Position numbers and translations under genes: made by a program. The notes under the pieces are model-generated. The model had not been told where the DNA came from and made no database searches. It saw nothing but the letters and a program-made list of their open reading frames with translations. From NCBI GenBank assembly GCA_024220505.1, contig JAKZZE010000003.1, positions 2,294,001 through 2,358,000 on the forward strand: DNA of 64,000 bases, in the 5' to 3' direction. Below, piece by piece: positions 56,203 through 64,000 of the stretch; position 1 is the stretch's first letter; each line of letters begins with the position of its first letter. The stretch is from Rhizopus arrhizus (taxonomy: Eukaryota; Mucoromycota; Mucoromycetes; Mucorales; Rhizopodaceae).

Positions 56203-57305
56203 TCCTGTTCCTGTTCCTGTTCCTGTTGCAAGCTTCAGTAGCTTTACAGCTCCTCGCTTGGAGAGCCCTGTTGGTACTGAAGCCATCGGAGCAGCCTCTG
56301 GTCTCGCACCAGAGATAATAGCTGCTCAGATACAGCAATTACAACAATTGCTGCAGCAACAGCAACAGCAGCAGCAACAGCAGCAGCAGCAGCATCAGCG
56401 AGCTTCAGAAGCTGAGGTCGACGCGGCCAAAAAAGAATGCAGTGTAAGTTTAGGACATATTTATTAAATTAGTAATTGTAATTTAATAACTATATTTTAT
56501 ACCTTTCTGTGTCATATAGAGTTATTTAGCAGAATACTACCGTGATTACGTTGTTGGTCGCAGAAGCGAATTTGACTTGGACGTTACCTTTGCCCACAAA
56601 AACAACAGAAAGGTCAAGGCGTTGTTGTATGAGCAAGCCAGAAAGCACCATCGTTTTGATTTGCTCACCACCTCACAAATAAATGCTATAATTAGGAGCA
56701 AGTATTCCTACATGATGAGCAAGGCCAAGGGGAAGACAGTTGTTTCACCAAAAACTACCTGTCGTAGCCGTATAAATACGGTGAGTATTTAATATTTTGA
56801 AGATTATACTATAAATATAGGAAATACTTACATTGATACCTTACAATAGAAACTCTCTAACAGGAGATCTGTTTATATGGCTAACCCTTCCGCGTTCGAC
56901 GCCCGTTTCCCGTTCGCTGGTAAAATTCTGACTGTTGACTGGACGTCAGATGAAGAAGATGGGCCAGAGGACGAGAACGGCCGTACGTTCGTGGTCAAAA
57001 GGCCATCATTTAGAAGCAACGAAGTAAGCAAAATGTTGTTGACAAGTTTCATCTTCTAATATACCTTAATTAATCTATAGGTGGTGCAATTCCACGAAGA
57101 GTTGCAAAAACGATACAAGGAGTCGATGAAGAAAAAGGGGGCTCCACCAACTATTAGAAGAATAATAGAAAACGTTGAGGTGGAGTTCCCCGACAAACTT
57201 GATGATGCCGATTTTCCTTCCTGGGCTTTTTCTTCTTCTGCTCTTGGTTTTCCAACCTCTGTTTCTGCTTCTTCCTCTTTTGCGACTTCCAGTTCAATGC
57301 AGTAG
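56027..57305 (+). CDS. CACTA accessory protein of unknown function, four exons
   Basis: Exons 56027-56443, 56520-56780, 56850-57023 and 57081-57305 give 1077 nt, 358 residues. Introns are short with GTAAGT/GTGAGT donors and TATAG-type acceptors, all in phase. The N-terminus is basic (MSRRAATPINVPSNAPKRAR), followed by an Ala-Pro/Val-Pro repeat coded by GCTCCT/GTTCCT units, then a glutamine run (about Q13) and a charged region. Middle: RDYVVGRRSEFDLDVTFAHK and KALLYEQARKHHRFDLLTTS, helical and basic, perhaps DNA-binding. Late part: GKILTVDWTSDEEDGPEDEN and PPTIRRIIENVEVEFPDKLD. I recognise no family. Its place in a CACTA element beside the transposase invites comparison with TnpA-type accessory proteins that bind subterminal repeats, but that is inference. 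Confidence 0.8.
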
Positions 57306-57471
57306 GCATTCTTCCCCTTTTTTTTTCTTGGTTTGTTGTTTCTTCACAAATTGAATAAAATTTTTTAAAAAAAAGTCTATTGAATGATTCTTTAGTAAAA
57401 TATATAATAAAACAACAATAATAATAATGATAATAATAATAAATGAATGAATGAACGCTTCGACATAGTTT

Positions 57472-60380
57472 TTACATATAGATCCGTCTTGGGAGAGAAA
57501 GTGTAAGAATATGATTATCTAAATATGACTTCACTGCTACTGGATTGTGAATTTTGTGAACAGGAAGTATATTTTGTTGTGAGACTGGGTCAAACTGGTT
57601 TTTCCACACTTGAATGCCAGTATCATCAAAGGAGGGAAAGTGATGGGTCGCATGGCTGTACCAATTGACAAATGCAAAGTAATGAGTGTAGTTGTTAAAT
57701 GAATGTGTAAAGAGATAAGAAATTTGACCAATGCGTATTTCGTTGTTGATAATAGCTTGGATAATGCAGGAGGATGAAGAAGTTGAATTATTATTTGATG
57801 ACGTATATTTTTGTCCAAGCAAGTTTATATTTTTAAATGAATGAATAATATTGCTGATAAACGTGCCAGGGATGAGTGCATAGGTGTAGGTGTAGTAATT
57901 AATCAATTGTTCATAGTGTTCTGGGCATATAAGTTGGGTTCGATTGTCGAAATTTAAAGGAAAGGATGTGGGTGGCAGAGGCTCACTACCAGTTATTGTT
58001 GAATTGAATAAGCTAGGTCCGTCTATGAAACGAGAGTAATCAAATGGCGTTAAACCACTCTCGTCATTCGTAACCTCACCTATCTCTTCTATAAATTTAA
58101 TTAGTAGGAGTATGTCTTCGTTTGTTGAATTGATAAAGGAATGTAAAGAATATACTAGATCTTGTGTGTGAACATTTTGAATGAACATAGTAGTATAAGT
58201 TGTTTCAAATCCAGTCTTAAAATTGATGTTGATATGTTTCATATCGCCATTAAGACGTTCAAAGCCATAAAGCCAAAAAGAGTATGATGGACCAAAGTCC
58301 AGGAAGCTTTCTTTCAAATGAAGATGCATATGCATATTTGGGGTGGGCATAGATTCACCATACAGCTCGACACAGGTCTTGCCAAAATTTTTCATCAATA
58401 GATGTGCGGTATCTATGTCTTCTACTGTGATGGAAGGGCCAGTGACCAATTTTACAGCATCGACATACCGCAACCAGTTCGTAAAATGTTCACCTGCCAG
58501 TTTTTGTTTGAGCAGGAAAGGTGACAGCACAACAACCCAAGTCCTCCACTCATCTGATTTCATATTGGCAAAAGCACCAGAGATTTTTCCTATTTATTTT
58601 TTTTTTTTTAAAAAAAAATAAGTATTTTGCTCCACCATGAAATAAAGCTTTATTCCATGTATATATAAACACGATCAAGCAGTACTACATACCTTCAGAT
58701 AGCTTAGCGTATTGTTGAGGAATGCTGATAGTAGTCGACTCTGTTGCCATTGCTGAAAAATCAGTAGAAACAAGCAAGCCAAAATCCTGCCAGACTTCAA
58801 TCATTTTTTTAGGAGTTCCAAGAAACAAGTTATGCATTGGATCGACAGTTACATATCTCACCACATCAAAGTAAGGAAGTCGGTGTACTTCACTCCACTT
58901 TGTACCAGAACTTGCTTGCTTTTCTTCTTGTTGTGCCTTGTGCGTAGCAGTCAACCAGTCGTACGCATCAAATCTCTGCTGCTCCCATGTTCTTTGCACC
59001 CAGTTTTCATCGTTGAAATCAGAAAAGTTTGGCTTTGAAGACCTGGTACCAGTTGATAGACGGCCAAAAGCAGTTGAGCACTTGTTACATGCTTTAGTAG
59101 CCATGGCGCCCATGTATCCAGCTACTTTTCTTGCTGCAGGCATATCACAGTTGATGGACATTAATGCCACACGAACTAGTTCTCCGTTAGGATTTTCGTA
59201 AGTGGGCATTATAACACCATTGTACAGTACAAGCAATTCATCTACTAATGGCTTCAAGAAATTTTGAATTTGATCATCGTTGGGCTCATGTGGTCCAGGA
59301 ATAACACCTGCCAAAACGATGTTGGAAAACTTCATACGTGTATTTCTTGGCAGATTGTTGATTGCAAGGTAAATGGCACCACTAGAATGCTTCATATTGT
59401 CACTTGGCTGGAACCAATCCACATTCAAGGATACCATCAATGATCTTGGTTGGCTGGTAAAAATTTGCCCGTTTGAATCCACAAGCTGATTCCAAACTCT
59501 GCCATCATATATGTCGAACATGACATCTTCATCAACTGATCTTCTTCTCCATTGCTCAATTTGTTGTTCAAAACTGGGTCGCATAAAGAACTTTTTTAAA
59601 GTCTCAGTAATTGAGTTGTAGGGATACTCAAGCACTGGCTTTAAACTGCTGCCTACAAAAAGAGCATTTCCACATGGTTGTGCTTGTCGATAAGGGTTGT
59701 TAGGGAAGCGTACATAACCACAGGAGCGAGAATGCAAGCTTCCAGAAGTGTAAACGCTTCGACAAGCAGAGCAAACAAGAAAACGGGACAAACCATTGCT
59801 GGCAGAGGAATAATTGACCATAGTACGGGCAGTAGAGATCTTTGTAGGAATCTCCATACCATGGCCAAGAGAACGGACAAAGAAGGAAAGAAAGGCCAAC
59901 AAGTCTTCACCGGCTTTCACCGAGAGGTGCTTTGCTTGAAAAAGCACAATGAACAACAGCAAGAGGTGACGAAGCTGTTCTTCATTGCTCATTCCTTCCT
60001 CTTCGTCAACATTCATTCCGTCTAACAAGTTGCAAAATACATTTCAATAAATAAAACCTTTCTTATATTAAACACTTTGTTGATTAAAAATATACCTTCA
60101 GTTGCTGATTCAGGAATGGCTGATGAGTATTCGACAGTTTCCTCCCCGTTGTCGTTAGCTTCAGATACTCTTCTCGATTCTATTTTGTTTTTTTTTTTTT
60201 TTTTAATTAGCACGTTTGGATTTCTATTGAAAAATAAAATAAAAAAAAACCTCTATTTCTAACTCTGTCGATAAGTTCATGGCCTCTTACAGTTCTCTTT
60301 GCAAGCATTCTAAATCCATTGGGATGGTTGCTGCATTCAGAACAGGTGCAAATAATTTTGGTGGCGTTGAAGTTGTTCAT
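57472..60380 (-). CDS. CACTA/CMC transposase (Tnp2-like), multi-exon
   Basis: Minus-strand gene from 60380 (MNNFNATKIICTCSECSNHP, a possible N-terminal zinc-binding motif) to 57472, five or so exons: a first short exon, a small exon with SEANDNGEETVEYSSAIPES, the large exon 58695-60023, and the last exon from about 58600. Joined it would be near 880 residues, usual for the family. Signature segments: VSLNVDWFQPSDNMKHSSGA, YLAINNLPRNTRMKF, NIVLAGVIPGPHEPN, INCDMPAARKVAGYMG, ACNKCSTAFG, VTVDPMHNLFLGTPKKMIEV, then KSDEWRTWVVVLSPFLL and TPNMHMHLHLKESFLDFGPS, FWLYGFERLNGDMK. These match fungal Tnp2/Transposase_21-type enzymes. No stop was seen inside the large exons. A poly-T intron (60190-60204) precedes the second exon. 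Confidence 0.85.
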
Positions 60381-61695
60381 GTTTATATTTTTTAAATTTG
60401 GAAATAGCAAAGAAAATAGGTAGAAAGAGAAAATATGCCTGATAAAAAAAAACATGTTAAATTTAAGAACAAAGTCGGTGCTTAAAGTAACCTTTTTTTT
60501 TTTCCCTTGTTTTGTTTCATGGAATACACTAGATGACAAAGGTACAAAAGATAAAAAAGAATGCTCAAGTATTGATCATATGTAAGTTTATAAAGAAAAA
60601 TAATAACAACCAAGTCTAATGTCGGCTTCTTTTTTTTTTTTTTTTTTTTACATTAGGAATTCCTAATGGGACACATTCGGATGACGAACATGAGCCACAT
60701 GAGCAAAGTTGTTCGTTTTAACACGATAAAACTATAATAATATCAAACTTATATTGTTGCTTGTTGCTGAAAAGTTCTTTTTGATAAAGAAAGTGGGCAA
60801 TGTTAACATCTCTAATGGCTAATGGCTAATGGCTAATGGCAAATTACACCCATCTGCAAACATAAAGTAAGTAATGAACTAGTATAAGCTTAAAAACATA
60901 TATTCTATTATGTTATCTGTCATAAAAAATAATAAAGCACTTTATTTACTTGAAAAACAAAAAAAAACTGTGCTTGTATCTATTAATTATAATTGCCTTG
61001 TAACAAGATGTTAACAAAGCTTCTTTTTTTTTATTCTTTTTAAAATATACACGTATTCTTTTGTTACATTGTAAAAGCATTTGTATTTTTATAAAACATG
61101 TTTACTGTTAGGTTATTGTTTTCATTTGAATAAGGAACCTTTTATTGCTATGCTCTTTTTTTTTTTTTTTTTTTTTTCACTAGGTCTTTTTTTTTTAACT
61201 TTGTCTCTTTTTTTTTTACTTTTAATTTTCCAGCTTCTTTTTTTTTTTCCCAAACGCAACTATTTTGTTACATTCTGTTACACGTTTCTAATGAGCTAAG
61301 CTAAAAAGCACAGACTGCCTTCCTAATATGTATTCTCCTGATCAAAATAATCGCATGGTGCTTTTGATTTCCGCATTTTGCCCTCAAAAATAAAAAAAAG
61401 AAAATATCGGTCTTTAAACAATGGAGAGAAATACGCTTTCCAAAAAAAGATCATTTGTAAAAAAGACATTTTTTTAAAAATGTGAATAACTCCATGAATA
61501 TTTACCCTACAAAAAAAATAATAACATCGTTAAATTTCTTTATTTTTTTCGTATCTAAATCTTTTTTCAAAATTCGAAATGATCAATACAGCAAGATTTA
61601 ATTTTTTTCACGAAAAAAAGTAACAATTTGTTACCCAAACGAAGAGCAATCTTGCGCAATCCGGTACCTAATTGGAACGATTATTTGCAGTGAGA

Positions 61696-62363
61696 CACTG
61701 CAAATAATAGTGTAAATTGGGTAACAAATCGTTTACCAATCTTGTGAAATAATTTACAATCGTGTACAATCAGGTAAGAGATTTATCCACGCACAGCCTC
61801 CTGTCTCTGCCACAAATCGTGTAAGTTATTGTTTGCCCTTTGGTTAATTGATGGTTCAAGATTTGTGGCCAACACAGGAGACTGTTGGGAGACTTTTTCG
61901 TTAACTGATCTTGCAAGATGGATCTTTCATCAGTTACGTTGTGGCTCTTGTTTATTATCAATTTGACATCTAATGGTGCTTGGTAACCAATCACGCTTTG
62001 TAAATCATTACTTTATTTGTCTTTTCGCTCTTTTATAAACCACTCATGTTGCCTTATATACTTCTTTATTGACCACTCATATTGCATTATATACTTCTTT
62101 ATGAACCACTTATATAGCTTTATATACTTCTTTATTGACCATTCATATTGCAATAAATATTGCTTTATATACACAAAAAAATAGGGATTTTGTTTATAAA
62201 AAATAGCTTTTTTTTTATTTGAATAAAATAATAATAATACATGGTATTTCTTTGCTTGTAGCGTTTTAAAAGTGTACTTGACTTACCTAATGTCACCAGA
62301 ATAGCAGCATCTAATCTAAAAATACATCAATTAGCCTCGTGGAACTCAAAAAGTTCTCAAAAG

Positions 62364-62395
<32 letters not shown>

Positions 62396-63519
62396 AAAAA
62401 AGAAAAAAAAAAAGCCAAGCTCGAGGATTCAAAGACACAAGGATTCAAAGACTTGGGTACTCAAAGCAAAAGAAAAGACATCAGTACTTAAGAACCAAAG
62501 CAAAGGCAGAAAAGAGATAGAAAAGGCCAAAGCAAAGCAGCATTCATCTATAATAGTTATTAGCTATCGTGTATATATAATAAAAGTAATAGTACCTTTC
62601 TTTAGATAGACCATGGGAAGAAAACTAGCTAAGCGTATACAAACGACTAAAAAAGCATCAGACATCTATAATATTTATTAGCTATTGAGTATATGTAGCA
62701 AAAATAATAGCACCTTGCTTTAGATGGGCTAAGAGAAAAACCTTGCTAAGCTTTACCAACAAGTAAAAAAAAAAAAAAGGAAGCAGTACGCATCTATAAT
62801 AATTATTAGTTATTGAGTATATAGTAAAAGTAATAGTACCTTGCTTTAGATGGATCATGAGATAAAAAAAAAAAGAAAAAAAAGCATCAGCCAAGCTTAT
62901 ACTAACAAGTAAAAGAAGCAATGATAATCATGGGAGAGACTTTATAAAGACCATTTAAAACATCAAGAAAGGAACAAACACAACTTTACTAAAAAAAAAA
63001 TACCATAAGAATAGAAATAGAATATATATAATGTTAAGAACTTACCTTTTAGAAAGAATGTTTTGTTTAAAAAAAAAAAAGAAAAAAAAAAAGGAAAAAA
63101 AAAAAAGTACTTTTTTTATAGCCTCATTTTACCAGTGTTACAGTTACCCACTATCGATTAAAAATAAGTCTTCTTTAATACTGTTTAACTATTGAAACAT
63201 TCAGAGAGGCTATTCATAAACAGTTTAAACTTTCTCTTCTTTTTTTTTTTTTTATTTAAATGTAATATCTTTAACTCCAAAGGCTTTTTTTTCTTCGCTT
63301 TTTTTGTAGAACAAACAAAAGTATCATCTTGTTTTGTGTTCATCTTCAATTTATTTTGTACTTATGTTTTTTTTTTTTTTTCTTCCATATATAATTTGTT
63401 TTAAAAAATGTCTCGTCGTGCTGCCACCCCCATCAACGTTCCCAGCAATGCTTCCAAGAGAGCAAGAATTTCCATGAGCATTGCTGGATCATCATCCACC
63501 GTTGTTCCTGTTTCTGCTG

Positions 63520-63583
<64 letters not shown>

Positions 63584-64000
63584 TCCTGTTCCTGTTCCTG
63601 TTCCTGTTGCAAGCTTCAGTAGCTTTACAGCTCCTCGCTTGGAGAGCCCTGTTGGCACTGAAGCCATCGGAGCAGCCTCTGGTCTCGCACCAGAGATAAT
63701 AGCTGCTCAGATACAGCAATTACAACAATTGCTGCAGCAACAGCAACAGCAGCAGCAACAGCAGCAGCAGCAACACCGAGCTTCAGAAGCTGAGGTCGAC
63801 GCGGCCAAAAAAGAATGCAGTGTAAGTTTAGGACATATTTATTAAATTAGTAATTGTAATTTAATAACTATATTTTATACCTTTCTGTGTCATATAGAGT
63901 TATTTAGCAGAATACTACCGTGATTACGTTGTTGGTCGCAGAAGCGAATTTGACTTGGACGTTACCTTCGCCCATAAAAATAACAGAAAAGTCAAGGCAT
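61696..64000. mobile_element. CACTA-type element X3, left part (continues past window)
   Basis: Begins CACTGCAAATAATAGTG three bases (AGA) after the end of X2 and is almost identical to the left 2.3 kb of X2, including the subterminal repeats at 62030-62870 and the start of the accessory gene. Differences are mainly homopolymer and microsatellite lengths. The right end is outside the window. Confidence 0.92.
63408..64000 (+). CDS. CACTA accessory protein, second copy (3' end outside window)
   Basis: Exon 1 63408-63821 and the start of exon 2 from 63898, with the same splice sites as 56027-57305. The protein is the same except in the repeat-coded parts: the Ala-Pro run is longer and uniform (AP repeated about ten times before VPVPVPVP, where X2 has VSAPVPAAAP interruptions), one proline is serine (NASKRAR versus NAPKRAR), and the glutamine run ends QQHRAS without the X2 histidine spacing. 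The frame is open to the end of the window. Function unknown, as for the first copy. Confidence 0.8.

Larger units (their letters stand above)
54301..61692. mobile_element. CACTA-type element X2, full length, autonomous-looking
   Basis: 7392 bases. The ends CACTGCAAATAAT and ATTATTTGCAGTG are inverted, with a 3-bp target duplication AGA (54298-54300 and 61693-61695). The left arm carries the 33-bp and 110-bp subterminal repeats (54642-55470) and long A runs; the right arm is T-rich. Two genes converge in the middle: an unknown protein on plus (56027-57305) and a Tnp2-like transposase on minus (57472-60380). End type, target size and transposase agree on the CACTA/CMC superfamily. Confidence 0.93.

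Noticed and set aside
56020..56286. Minus-strand glycine-threonine-alanine repeat frame (also 63401-63667)
   Set aside because: It is the antisense reading of the GCTCCT microsatellite in exon 1 of the CACTA accessory gene.

Overview
The window looks like nuclear DNA of a filamentous fungus, most likely an early-diverging one (Mucoromycota, probably Mucorales). The evidence is short spliceosomal introns of about 44-60 nt with GTAAG donors and CTAAC-like branch sites, AT-rich spacers with long A/T runs, fungal housekeeping genes (Crh-type GH16, glycogen branching enzyme, forkhead factor, complex I subunit), and a transposon mix of chromodomain Ty3/gypsy, Tc1/mariner, Merlin-like, CACTA and LINE elements. 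I cannot name the genus.

Region 1 (1-14772) is ordinary gene space: the 3' part of an amino-acid transporter (+), then, all on the minus strand, an anillin-homology/PH protein, a secreted Crh-like cell-wall transglycosylase, a VHS-GAT endocytic adaptor, a forkhead transcription factor, glycogen branching enzyme and the complex I subunit NDUFS4. No transposon was seen here.

Region 2 (14773-37232) is a repeat compartment. Its first 4.5 kb is decayed AT-rich DNA with a solo LTR. Then comes a three-level nest: a Tc1/mariner element (19268-31731) was split by a chromodomain Ty3/gypsy retrotransposon (20449-31276, 405-bp LTRs, TGATA target duplication), and that element was hit by three further Tc1/mariner elements. 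Removing the three inserts with one TA each leaves a single uninterrupted 1621-residue Gag-Pol frame in a 5.9-kb element. A second, partly decayed gypsy pol on the minus strand (34164-37232) is split by another Tc1 element.

Region 3 (37233-53820) holds three Merlin-like (IS1595-type transposase) elements, each with a five-exon transposase gene and an embedded 72-nt tRNA-like sequence with Pol III boxes. It also holds two APE-type LINE copies arranged head to tail. One LINE has a Merlin copy in ORF2, with a 9-bp target duplication. The other has a deleted CACTA element in its 5' leader.

Region 4 (53821-64000) begins with a possible LINE 3' remnant and the 3' half of a tRNA gene. The tRNA is cut by a full-length 7.4-kb CACTA element (54301-61692) carrying two convergent genes, followed after 3 bp by a second copy that runs off the window.

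The host genes do not form an operon or obvious pathway. The transposons are the story: most inserts sit inside other mobile elements, and their target duplications give a readable insertion order. Exon structures and element boundaries were worked out by hand from reading frames, splice sites and terminal repeats; no database search was possible.
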